This document shows, in pieces, positions 41,893-49,200 of a stretch of 49,200 nucleotides of DNA. Source of the stretch: Ga0077527 sp964531455 (GTDB lineage Bacteria > Pseudomonadota > Gammaproteobacteria > Burkholderiales > SG8-41). The notes under the pieces are model-generated. The model saw only the letters and a list, made by a program, of their open reading frames with translations. It was not told where the DNA came from and ran no database searches. The stretch covers positions 1 to 49,200 of the forward strand of contig CAZHFZ010000027.1 of assembly GCA_964531455.1 (NCBI GenBank), in the 5' to 3' direction. Each line of letters starts with the position of its first letter. The first letter of the stretch is position 1. Both the position numbers and the translations under genes were made by a program.

Positions 41893-43077
41893 ATGGAAGA
41901 GTTTTCGCGCATCAAACGCCTGCCGCCCTACGTGTTCAACGTTACCGGCGAGCTGAAACTGGCTGCCCGCCGCCGCGGCGAAGACATTATCGATTTCAGC
42001 ATGGGCAACCCCGACCAGCCGACGCCGCGCCACATCGTCGACAAGCTGATTGAATCAGTGCAACGCACCGATACCCATGGTTATTCGGTGTCGAAAGGGA
42101 TCACCCGGTTGCGCAAGGCGATCTGCACCTGGTACAAAACCCGCTACGACGTCGACCTTGATCCGGAATCCGAGGCTATCGTCACCATCGGCTCGAAAGA
42201 GGGCATTGCGCACTTGGCGCTGGCAACACTGGATCGCGGCGACATCGTGCTGGTGCCGAATCCGAGTTATCCAATTCATATCTACGGGCCGGTCATCGCC
42301 GGCGCCGACATTCGCCATGTGCCGATGCATGCCGGCGTGGATTTTTTCGCAGAACTCGAACAGTCGATTCGCGATTCCTATCCGAAGCCGAAAATGCTGA
42401 TCGTCAACTTCCCGAGCAATCCGACGACCCAGTGCGTGGATCTCGCATTCTTCGAGCGGCTGATTGCGATCGCCAAGGAACACGATATCTACGTCGTGCA
42501 TGACCTGGCCTACGCCGACATCGTGTTTGACGGTTATAAGGCGCCGTCAATCCTGCAGGTGCCGGGTGCACGCGACGTTGCGGTTGAATTCTTCACGATG
42601 TCGAAGAGTTACAACATGGCCGGCTGGCGTGTTGGTTTCATGGTCGGTAACCGTGATCTGGTCACCGCACTGGCGCGGATGAAGAGTTATCACGATTACG
42701 GCACCTTCACGCCGATTCAGGTGGCGTCGATCATTGCTCTTGAGGGGCCCCAGGACTGTGTCGAGAACGTGCGCCAGATCTATCAGGGGCGCCGCGATGT
42801 GTTGTGGGCCGGCATGAACGCCATGGGTTGGGCGGTCGAAAAGCCCCAGGCCACCATGTATATCTGGGCGCCGATTCCGGAGCCGTACAAGGCGATGGGG
42901 TCTCTGGAGTTTTCGAAAAAACTGTTGCTCGATGGCAAGGTGGCGGTTGCACCGGGCACCGGGTTCGGCCATTACGGCGACGGACATGTGCGTTTTGCGC
43001 TGATTGAGAATGAGGCGCGGACGCGCCAGGCGATCCGTACCATCAAGGAAATGTTCCGCAAGGATGGACTGCTTTAA
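41893..43077 (+). CDS. alaC: Alanine transaminase-like aminotransferase
   Basis: The 394-residue fold-type I PLP enzyme matches the AlaC branch (MEEFSRIKRLPPYVFNVTGELK). The PLP lysine is Lys238 in TMSKSYNMAGWRVGFM and the phosphate and ring contacts include NFPSNPTTQ and HDLAYADIVFDG. It likely makes alanine from pyruvate and glutamate. It precedes hom and thrC, which is the usual order in betaproteobacteria. No clear Shine-Dalgarno precedes the ATG. Confidence 0.92.
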   Translation: MEEFSRIKRLPPYVFNVTGELKLAARRRGEDIIDFSMGNPDQPTPRHIVDKLIESVQRTDTHGYSVSKGITRLRKAICTWYKTRYDVDLDPESEAIVTIGSKEGIAHLALATLDRGDIVLVPNPSYPIHIYGPVIAGADIRHVPMHAGVDFFAELEQSIRDSYPKPKMLIVNFPSNPTTQCVDLAFFERLIAIAKEHDIYVVHDLAYADIVFDGYKAPSILQVPGARDVAVEFFTMSKSYNMAGWRVGFMVGNRDLVTALARMKSYHDYGTFTPIQVASIIALEGPQDCVENVRQIYQGRRDVLWAGMNAMGWAVEKPQATMYIWAPIPEPYKAMGSLEFSKKLLLDGKVAVAPGTGFGHYGDGHVRFALIENEARTRQAIRTIKEMFRKDGLL

Positions 43078-43110
43078 GCGGTCCGTGAAACAGGAAAGAA
43101 GCGCAAAACA

Positions 43111-44421
43111 ATGAAACCGATCAATGTAGGTCTGCTTGGCATCGGTACCGTCGGCAGCGGCACGTTCAAAGTGCTTCAGCGCAACAGCGAGGAAATCTCC
43201 CGCCGCGCCGGTTGCACCATCCGCATGACCATGGTGGCGGACAAGGATGTTGCGCGAGCACAATCCGTCGTCGGCAGCGCGGCACGCGTTACAGCCGACG
43301 CCAACGAGGTGGTCAGCAATCCTGAAATTGACATAGTTGTCGAACTCATCGGCGGCTACGGCATTGCCAAGGAGCTGATCCTCAAGGCCATCGCCAACGG
43401 CAAACATGTGGTTACGGCAAACAAAGCGCTGCTGGCATTGCATGGCAATGAGATTTTCGCAGCTGCCCGCGCCAAGGGCGTGATGGTTGCGTTCGAGGCC
43501 GCGGTCGGCGGCGGTATTCCCATCATCAAATCGCTGCGCGAGGGGCTGACTGCCAACCGCATCGAGTGGATCGCCGGCATCATCAATGGCACCAGCAACT
43601 TCATCCTGTCGGAAATGCGCGCCAAGGGCGCGGCTTTTGCCGACGTATTGAAGGAAGCGCAGCGCATGGGTTATGCGGAGGCTGATCCGACGTTTGACAT
43701 CGAAGGCGTCGATGCCGCGCACAAACTATCCATCATGGCGGCCATCGGCTTCGGCATTCCGGTGCAGTTCGAAAAAGCCCACGTCGAAGGCATTTCGAAT
43801 CTGGCGCAGGAAGACATCCGTTATGCCGAGGAACTCGGTTACCGCATCAAGCTGCTGGGTATCGCCAAACGCAAGGCGACGGGTTTCGAACTGCGGGTGC
43901 ATCCGACCCTGATTCCGGCACGCCAGCTGATCGCCAATGTCGAAGGCGTCATGAATGCCATTCTGGTGAAGGGCGATGCGGTAGGGCAGACCATGTATTA
44001 CGGCGCGGGCGCCGGCTCCGAGCCTACGGCTTCAGCGGTAGTGGCCGATCTGGTGGATGTGGCGCGTATGCTCACCGCCGACCCGGAGAACCGCGTGCCG
44101 CATCTGGCTTTCCAGCATGATCAGCTGTCCGCAGTACCCATCCTGCCGATGGGCGAGGTTGAAACCTCGTATTACCTGCGACTGCGCGTGGCCGACAAGG
44201 CCGGCGTGCTTGCCGACATCACCCGCATTCTTGCCGACCAGGCGATTTCGATCGAGGCGCTGGTGCAAAAGGAGCCGCGGGCCGGAGAGCAGCAGGTGGA
44301 CATCATCATGCTGACCCATCTGACCCAGGAAAAGAAAATCGACGTGGCGATCCAGCGCATTGAAGCGCTGCCGGTGGTGTCGGGCAAGATTACCCGCATC
44401 CGCATGGAAGCGCTGCAATGA
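43111..44421 (+). CDS. hom: Homoserine dehydrogenase
   Basis: The 436-residue enzyme reduces aspartate semialdehyde to homoserine, the branch step to threonine and methionine. It has the NAD(P) fold GLLGIGTVGSGTFKVLQ, the catalytic segment VVTANKALLALHG, the substrate motif GIINGTSNFILSEM and a C-terminal ACT domain (YYLRLRVADKAGVLADITRILADQAISIEALVQKE), usually the threonine feedback site. AGGAAAG precedes the ATG. Its stop overlaps thrC (ATGA). Confidence 0.95.
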   Translation: MKPINVGLLGIGTVGSGTFKVLQRNSEEISRRAGCTIRMTMVADKDVARAQSVVGSAARVTADANEVVSNPEIDIVVELIGGYGIAKELILKAIANGKHVVTANKALLALHGNEIFAAARAKGVMVAFEAAVGGGIPIIKSLREGLTANRIEWIAGIINGTSNFILSEMRAKGAAFADVLKEAQRMGYAEADPTFDIEGVDAAHKLSIMAAIGFGIPVQFEKAHVEGISNLAQEDIRYAEELGYRIKLLGIAKRKATGFELRVHPTLIPARQLIANVEGVMNAILVKGDAVGQTMYYGAGAGSEPTASAVVADLVDVARMLTADPENRVPHLAFQHDQLSAVPILPMGEVETSYYLRLRVADKAGVLADITRILADQAISIEALVQKEPRAGEQQVDIIMLTHLTQEKKIDVAIQRIEALPVVSGKITRIRMEALQ

Positions 44422-45869
44422 GTGTTCCTGCCTCAAAACTGGTGACAGCGTCACCGACGCGTTACGTGAGTACTCGCGGACGCATGCCTGTGGCGCGTTT
44501 CTGCGACGTGCTGCTTGGTGGCCTGGCATCCGACGGCGGCCTGGTCGTGCCGCAAACCTATCCGCGACTGACCAATGATGAACTGACCGCAATGCGCAAG
44601 ATGTCCTACGCGGACCTTGCCTTTGCAGTCATCAGCCGTTTTGTTGATGACATACCCGTGGACGACCTGCGCAAGCTGGTGCATCGCGCCTATCGTCCCG
44701 AGGTCTTCGGCTCGGCAGACATCACGCCGCTGAAGACGCTGGAGCCGGGCCTGCACCTTCTGCAATTGTCCAACGGCCCGACGCTGGCGTTCAAGGACGT
44801 TGCGATGCAGTTGCTGGGCGAACTGTTTGAATACGTACTGCAGCGGGAGGGGCGCACGCTGAACATTCTTGGCGCGACCTCCGGAGATACCGGCTCGGCG
44901 GCGGAATACGCCATGCGCGGCCGCAAGGGTATCCGCGTGTTCATGCTGTCGCCGCACGGAAAAATGAGCCCGTTCCAGCGCGCGCAGATGTATTCGCTGC
45001 AGGATGCCAATATTTTCAATATTGCCATTCGCGGCGTTTTTGACGACTGCCAGGACATCGTCAAGGCCGTCAGTGGCGACGCCGCGTTCAAGAGCGCACA
45101 CCAGATCGGGGCGGTGAATTCAATCAACTGGGCGCGCGTTGTGGCCCAGGTGGTCTATTACTTCAAAGGTTATTTTGCGGCGACACAGAGCAATGACCAG
45201 CAGGTGTCTTTTGCCGTGCCGTCGGGCAACTTCGGCAACATCTTTGCCGGGCATATCGCACGCATGATGGGGCTGCCGGTCCGGCACCTGATCCTCGCGT
45301 CAAACGAGAATGATGTTCTCGACGAATTTTTCCGCAGCGGCCGCTACCGCGTACGTTCCAGCCGCGAAACACTGCAGACGTCCAGTCCGTCAATGGATAT
45401 TTCAAAAGCCTCGAACTTCGAGCGCTTTGTATTCGATCTGGTCGGGCGTGATCCGGCGATGGTTGCGCGCCTGTGGCGCGAGGTGGAGGATGCCGGCGGT
45501 TTCAATCTGGGCGAAGCGCCGTGCTGGCGCAGTATTGATCAATACGGTTTTGTGTCGGGGCGCAGTTCACATGCCGACCGTCTGAATGCAATTCGCAGAA
45601 TCGACAGTCAGTATGGCGTCACGATTGATCCGCATACCGCCGATGGAATTAACGTCGGATTGCAGCACCGGGAGACCGGGGTGCCGCTGATCTGCATGGA
45701 AACCGCGTTGCCGGCCAAGTTTGCCGAAACCATTCGTGAGGCCCTGGGGCATGATCCTGCGTTGCCGCCCGGTTACGAAGGGCTGGAAAGCCGGTTGCAG
45801 CGCGTCGCGGTCATGGATCCGGATGTCGAAGCCGTGAAGGCTTATATTGCCGGCCGCACTGGCGCATAA
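44418..45869 (+). CDS. thrC: Threonine synthase
   Basis: The 483-residue PLP enzyme turns O-phosphohomoserine into threonine. It begins with the family motif SPTRYVSTRGRMPVARFCDVLLGGLASDGGL; the PLP lysine is Lys126 in GPTLAFKDVAMQLLG, and GATSGDTGSAAEYAMRG binds the phosphate. It is of the long proteobacterial type. The ATG overlaps the hom stop, so the two are co-translated. A hairpin element follows immediately after its stop. Confidence 0.95.
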   Translation: MSVPASKLVTASPTRYVSTRGRMPVARFCDVLLGGLASDGGLVVPQTYPRLTNDELTAMRKMSYADLAFAVISRFVDDIPVDDLRKLVHRAYRPEVFGSADITPLKTLEPGLHLLQLSNGPTLAFKDVAMQLLGELFEYVLQREGRTLNILGATSGDTGSAAEYAMRGRKGIRVFMLSPHGKMSPFQRAQMYSLQDANIFNIAIRGVFDDCQDIVKAVSGDAAFKSAHQIGAVNSINWARVVAQVVYYFKGYFAATQSNDQQVSFAVPSGNFGNIFAGHIARMMGLPVRHLILASNENDVLDEFFRSGRYRVRSSRETLQTSSPSMDISKASNFERFVFDLVGRDPAMVARLWREVEDAGGFNLGEAPCWRSIDQYGFVSGRSSHADRLNAIRRIDSQYGVTIDPHTADGINVGLQHRETGVPLICMETALPAKFAETIREALGHDPALPPGYEGLESRLQRVAVMDPDVEAVKAYIAGRTGA

Positions 45870-45893
45870 AAGTATTTTAAAAACAAATACTTA
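45870..45893. terminator. Convergent-gene hairpin element, copy 2
   Basis: AAGTATTT (45870-45877) pairs exactly with AAATACTT (45885-45892) around TAAAAAC. It is 22/24 identical to the element at 27886-27909 and, like it, lies between convergent genes (thrC and nadC). It probably ends one or both transcripts. Confidence 0.45.
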
Positions 45894-45903
45894 TATAAAC
45901 TTT

Positions 45904-46740
45904 TCAAGCTAGGTCAAAACGCATTGACAGGTCTACGGCGCTGATGTCCTTGGTCAGGGCACCGATTGAGATGCGGTCAACCCCGGTTTCCGCGATGGCG
46001 CGCACATTCTCCAGTGTGATGCCCCCGGAAGCTTCCAACTGCGCGCGTCCGGCGGTCCATTGCACGGCCTCGCGCATCTGCTCCAGGGTCATGTTGTCGA
46101 GCAGCACCATTTTTACACCGGCGCCCACGGCTTCGCGCAACTGATCCAGCGTTTCGACTTCAATCTGTATCCACTGCGCGCGATTCGCCAGTTTCGCCGC
46201 GGCTGACAAAGCCGGTATCACACCACCCGCTGCGGCGATGTGGTTTTCCTTGATCAGTATGGCGTCCCAAAGGCCCATGCGGTGATTCATGCCGCCGCCC
46301 ACGGTGACGGCATGTTTCTGTGCGACGCGCAGGCCGGGCAAGGTCTTCCGGGTATCGAGGATCGCCGCGCGAGTCCCGGCAACCGCATCGACATATTGGC
46401 GCGTGGCCGTAGCGACTGCAGACAGCAGTTGCAGGAAATTCAGCGCACTGCGCTCGGCAGTCAGCAAGGCACGGGAAGAGCCGGCGATGTCGCAGAGACG
46501 GGTGCCTGGCACGATGCGGTCGCCATCGCTGGCGAGCCATTCGATCCGGGCTTCGGGGTCGAGTTTCGTTACGCAGGCTTCAAACCATCCGGTGCCGCAC
46601 AATACCGCGGCCTGACGGCACACGACGTGGGCCCGGGCATCCGGCCGGTCCGGTGTCAGTTGCGCAGTCAAATCTCCGCCGCCGACATCCTCGGCAAGTG
46701 CTGCGGTGACATTACGTTCGATTTCTTCGGCGAGATTCAT
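45904..46740 (-). CDS. nadC: Nicotinate-nucleotide diphosphorylase (carboxylating)
   Basis: The 278-residue enzyme makes nicotinate mononucleotide from quinolinate and PRPP in NAD synthesis. It has AALAEDVGGGDLTAQL near the start, the catalytic segment ILDTRKTLPGLRVAQKHAVTVGGGMNHRMGLWDAILIKENH and the PRPP-site SGGITLENVRAIAETGVDRISIGALT near the end. The start is ATG 46740; the open frame extends further, into the divergent gene, but that part is unlike NadC. It is divergent from the GltB-like gene. Confidence 0.95.
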   Translation of the reverse strand: MNLAEEIERNVTAALAEDVGGGDLTAQLTPDRPDARAHVVCRQAAVLCGTGWFEACVTKLDPEARIEWLASDGDRIVPGTRLCDIAGSSRALLTAERSALNFLQLLSAVATATRQYVDAVAGTRAAILDTRKTLPGLRVAQKHAVTVGGGMNHRMGLWDAILIKENHIAAAGGVIPALSAAAKLANRAQWIQIEVETLDQLREAVGAGVKMVLLDNMTLEQMREAVQWTAGRAQLEASGGITLENVRAIAETGVDRISIGALTKDISAVDLSMRFDLA

Positions 46741-46830
46741 GCGATGGTGAGTGGCGGCGCATGCTTGACGCGCCAAACTGCTATAGTGAAGTGGAGCGGG
46801 AATTTTAACCGACTGTCCGGGGGATTGCGT

Positions 46831-48357
46831 ATGAATGAAGTTGTCAGCGTGGTGTCGTACGGCGTGGGGACTGTTCTCGGTTTTCTGGTGATTGGCGGAT
46901 TGATCTTTCTGATCATTCATGATGTGACCCAGAAAAAGCACACTGTCCTGCGTAATTACCCGGTTATCGGGCGGCTGCGGTTTTTCTTTGAAGATCTCGG
47001 TGAATATTTTCGCCAGTACTTTTTCGCCAATGACCGTGAAGAAATGCCATTCAACCGGGCGACGCGCGGCTGGGTTTACAAAAGCGCGAAAAACGAGGGC
47101 GGCATCATCGGTTTCGGCTCGACCAATGACCTCAGTACGCCGGGCTCGATCCTGTTCGTCAATCATCCCTACCCGGTGCTTGAGGAAGATAAATTGCCGA
47201 CACCGTCGATCCTTATCGGTGACGGTTATTGCGCACAGCCGTTCGAAGCCAAATCCATCGTCAACATCAGCGGCATGAGTTTCGGTGCGATCTCGCAACC
47301 TGCAGTGGAAGCTTTGTCGCGGGGTGCTGCGACGGCCGGCTGCTGGATGGATACCGGTGAGGGCGGATTGTCACCCCATCATTTGTCGGGCGGCTGCGAC
47401 GTGATCATGCAGATCGGCACGGCGAAATACGGCATCCGCGAACTCGACGGCAGCTTCTCGCCGCAGAAAGCAAAGGAGCTGGCAAAGCACGTCAAGGCTT
47501 TCGAAATCAAGCTGTCGCAGGGTGCCAAACCGGGTAAGGGCGGCGTGTTGCCCGGAGAGAAGGTCACCGAGGAAATTGCGCGCATTCGCGGAATACCGGT
47601 GGGCAAGGATTCCATCAGCCCGAACCGTCACCACGACATTGCCAATGTTGATGACCTGCTCGACAAAATCGCCTATATCCGCAATCTGACCGGCCGGCCG
47701 GTCGGGGTCAAAACGGCGATCGGCGGCTGGGCATTCATGAATGACCTTTGTGATGCCATTCTGCGTCGCGGTCCGGAATTCGCGCCGGACTTCATTGCCA
47801 TAGACGGGGGCGAGGGCGGCACCGGCGCCGCACCGCAGACGCTGATGGATCACATGTCGCTGCCGATTGCCGAGGCGCTACCGCGGGTCGTCGATGCGCT
47901 GATCCAGTCTGATTTGCGCGGACGGGTCCGGGTGATTGCTGCGGGCAAACTGGTGACTTCGGCGAAAGCCGCCTGGGCGCTTTGCGTGGGTGCCGATTTC
48001 ATCAACTCGGCCCGCGGGTTCATGTTTGCACTGGGCTGCATCCAGGCCCTGCGCTGCCACCAGAACACCTGTCCGACCGGAGTGACCACGCATAACAAGC
48101 GGTTGCAGCGCGGTCTGGTGGTCGAGGAGAAATATCTGCGGGTGGCGAACTACTGCAACAGCATGAACAAGGAGATCGACATGATCGCGCACGCCTGCGG
48201 CTGCCGCCATGCGCGGGAGTTGAAGCGGGAGCATGTGCGTATCGTGCAGACGGCAAACCAGAGCATCGCTCTCAACATGCTTTATCCCTATCCTGAGGTT
48301 GGTTACCGCCGCGCGGGTGCGGTGATCGAGCGGGCTCCGGGGTCTGTGGCTATTTAA
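46831..48357 (+). CDS. FMN-binding glutamate synthase family protein (GltB-like) with N-terminal membrane helix
   Basis: The 508-residue protein has one membrane helix (residues ~10-30, VGTVLGFLVIGGLIFLIIHD) and then the FMN domain of glutamate synthase (NISGMSFGAISQPAVEALSRG, GEGGLSPHHLSGG, KLSQGAKPGKGGVLPG, AIDGGEGGTGAAP). The cluster-binding Cys group is present in CIQALRCHQNTCPTGV. The glutaminase domain is absent, so it cannot use glutamine by itself. Members of this family are common but their reaction is unproven. The start ATG at 46831 has GGGGGA upstream. Confidence 0.88.
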   Translation: MNEVVSVVSYGVGTVLGFLVIGGLIFLIIHDVTQKKHTVLRNYPVIGRLRFFFEDLGEYFRQYFFANDREEMPFNRATRGWVYKSAKNEGGIIGFGSTNDLSTPGSILFVNHPYPVLEEDKLPTPSILIGDGYCAQPFEAKSIVNISGMSFGAISQPAVEALSRGAATAGCWMDTGEGGLSPHHLSGGCDVIMQIGTAKYGIRELDGSFSPQKAKELAKHVKAFEIKLSQGAKPGKGGVLPGEKVTEEIARIRGIPVGKDSISPNRHHDIANVDDLLDKIAYIRNLTGRPVGVKTAIGGWAFMNDLCDAILRRGPEFAPDFIAIDGGEGGTGAAPQTLMDHMSLPIAEALPRVVDALIQSDLRGRVRVIAAGKLVTSAKAAWALCVGADFINSARGFMFALGCIQALRCHQNTCPTGVTTHNKRLQRGLVVEEKYLRVANYCNSMNKEIDMIAHACGCRHARELKREHVRIVQTANQSIALNMLYPYPEVGYRRAGAVIERAPGSVAI

Positions 48358-48453
48358 GGGGGCATCCGCGGTGCGGTGCGGCAGTTTATTTTAAATTTAA
48401 GCCATTGTTTTTATGTAACAAATAGCTCTCCGCCGAATTACCCCTTGCTGCAG

Positions 48454-48483
48454 CATTGAAATCAGCCGGCAAGCGCCCCATCT
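48454..48483 (+). promoter_or_regulatory. Sigma-32 (heat-shock) promoter of clpB
   Basis: The -35 CATTGAAA (core TTGAAA at 48456-48461) and -10 CCCCATCT (48476-48483) are separated by 14 bases. This is a near-perfect match to the RpoH consensus (CTTGAAA, 13-15 bases, CCCCATnT). It lies 33 bases before the clpB start. Confidence 0.85.
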
Positions 48484-48515
48484 CCTGTGTATCCAACCTT
48501 TCGCACGGAGTTGTC

Positions 48516-49200
48516 ATGCGCTTCGACAAGTTCACCACCAAGTTCCAGCAGGCCTTCGCGGACGCGCAGAGCGCGGCAGTCGGCGGCGACCATGCCTATA
48601 TCGAGCCCCAGCACCTGTTGCTGGCGTTGATCAATCAGCAGGATGGCGGTACGGCGTCGCTGCTGCAGCGCGCCGGCGTCAATGTCGCGGGATTACGCAG
48701 CGCATTGAAGTCGGCCATCGAACGCCTGCCCAAGGTCGAGGGCACCGGCGGCGAGGTCACCATTTCGCGCGATCTCGGCAATCTGCTCAACCTCACCGAC
48801 AAGGAAGCGCAGAAGCGCGGTGACCAGTACGTTGCGTCCGAACTGTTCCTGCTGGCGCTGACGCAGGACAAGGGTGAAACCGGCCGTATGCTCAAGCAGT
48901 CCGGCGGTGAACGCGCCGCCCTGGAGAAAGCGGTTGAAGGCCTGCGCGGCGGTGAGTCGGTGGGCAGTCCTGAAGCAGAGGGCAGCCGCGAAGCGTTGAA
49001 AAAATACACCCTGGATCTGACCGAGCGCGCGCGCTCGGGCAAACTCGATCCGGTGATCGGCCGCGATGATGAAATCCGACGGGTGATCCAGATCCTGCAG
49101 CGCCGTACCAAGAACAACCCCGTTCTGATCGGTGAGCCCGGTGTCGGCAAAACCGCGATTGTCGAAGGACTGGCGCAGCGCATCATCAACGGTGAGGTCC
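48516..49200 (+). CDS. clpB: Chaperone ClpB (5' part, runs off the window)
   Basis: The 228 residues in the window start MRFDKFTTKFQQAFADAQSAAVGGDHAYIEPQHLLLAL, the first of two Clp-N repeats, followed by the second repeat near residue 85 and the first AAA+ domain (LDPVIGRDDEIRRVIQILQRRTKNNPVLIGEPGVGKTAIVEGLAQRI) with its Walker A. ClpB is the hexameric disaggregase that works with DnaK. GGAG lies nine bases upstream of the ATG. The gene is under a sigma-32 promoter at 48454. The remainder lies beyond base 49200. Confidence 0.96.
   Translation, partial: MRFDKFTTKFQQAFADAQSAAVGGDHAYIEPQHLLLALINQQDGGTASLLQRAGVNVAGLRSALKSAIERLPKVEGTGGEVTISRDLGNLLNLTDKEAQKRGDQYVASELFLLALTQDKGETGRMLKQSGGERAALEKAVEGLRGGESVGSPEAEGSREALKKYTLDLTERARSGKLDPVIGRDDEIRRVIQILQRRTKNNPVLIGEPGVGKTAIVEGLAQRIINGEV

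Noticed and set aside
46765..46787. Sigma-70 promoter TTGACG...TATAGT for the GltB-like gene
   Set aside because: The spacer is only 11 bases, too short for a normal promoter.
46240..46830. Upstream extension of the GltB-like frame by 197 codons
   Set aside because: It overlaps nadC on the other strand and looks unlike GltB; the ATG at 46831 with GGGGGA and a membrane helix is the natural start.
46741..47298. Upstream extension of nadC
   Set aside because: These codons lie over the divergent GltB-like gene and do not resemble NadC, which begins at MNLAEEIERN.

Overview
The window looks like a chromosomal segment of a betaproteobacterium with moderately high GC. The gene orders tRNA-Val / thrS-infC-rpmI-rplT-pheS-pheT-ihfA-merR / tRNA-Pro, surE-pcm-nlpD and alaC-hom-thrC support this, as do the protein sequences. 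I cannot place it below class; Rhodocyclales or Nitrosomonadales are plausible from the respiratory gene content, but that is inference.

Layout. 1-1223 (-): 5' part of a circularly permuted ATP-grasp gene. 1497-3647: relA, preceded by twin palindromes. 3660-4481 (-): a secreted SUMF1-fold protein. 4535-4611: tRNA-Val(GAC). 4612-4984: AT-rich, hairpin-rich non-coding DNA. 4985-19193: a 14-kb, tightly coupled operon of electron-transfer genes. 19194-26993: thrS leader, the thrS-to-merR translation block and tRNA-Pro(GGG). 27057-27893: a Nit-type amidase. 27946-31023 (-): an RraA-like / CaiB / acyl-CoA dehydrogenase operon. 31186-33558: surE, pcm, nlpD. 33597-37437 (-): moxR, DUF58, transglutaminase. 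37585-41382: a large PAS-repeat histidine kinase. 41366-41737 (-): Mth938. 41893-45869: alaC, hom, thrC. 45904-46740 (-): nadC. 46831-48357: GltB-like FMN protein. 48516-end: clpB, behind a convincing sigma-32 promoter.

The centrepiece is the 4985-19193 operon. In order it encodes: a 49-aa peptide; a five-helix cytochrome b with two His pairs; an inner-membrane protein with a cytoplasmic FHA domain fused to a periplasmic decaheme cytochrome c; a lipoprotein with two GlcG/HbpS haem-binding-type domains; an outer-membrane beta-barrel with an SH3b domain; a decaheme cytochrome c fused to an LVIVD beta-propeller; a pentahaem c554-like cytochrome with one CX4CH site; and a cytosolic FAD/NAD(P) oxidoreductase fused to two cyclic-nucleotide-binding domains and a four-cluster ferredoxin module. 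Nearly every junction overlaps (TGATG, ATGA, GTGA), so the products are probably made together. Together they could form a path cytosol - inner membrane - periplasm - outer membrane, carrying 25 c-type and probably 2 b-type haems, with two signal-input modules (FHA and cNMP) built into the electron carriers. The direction of electron flow and the outside partner cannot be read from sequence.

The operon sits between tRNA-Val and thrS, which I recall as neighbours in many betaproteobacteria. A degenerate copy of the thrS leader hairpin lies on its left side, so it may be an insertion. No transposase, integrase, prophage or CRISPR array was seen.
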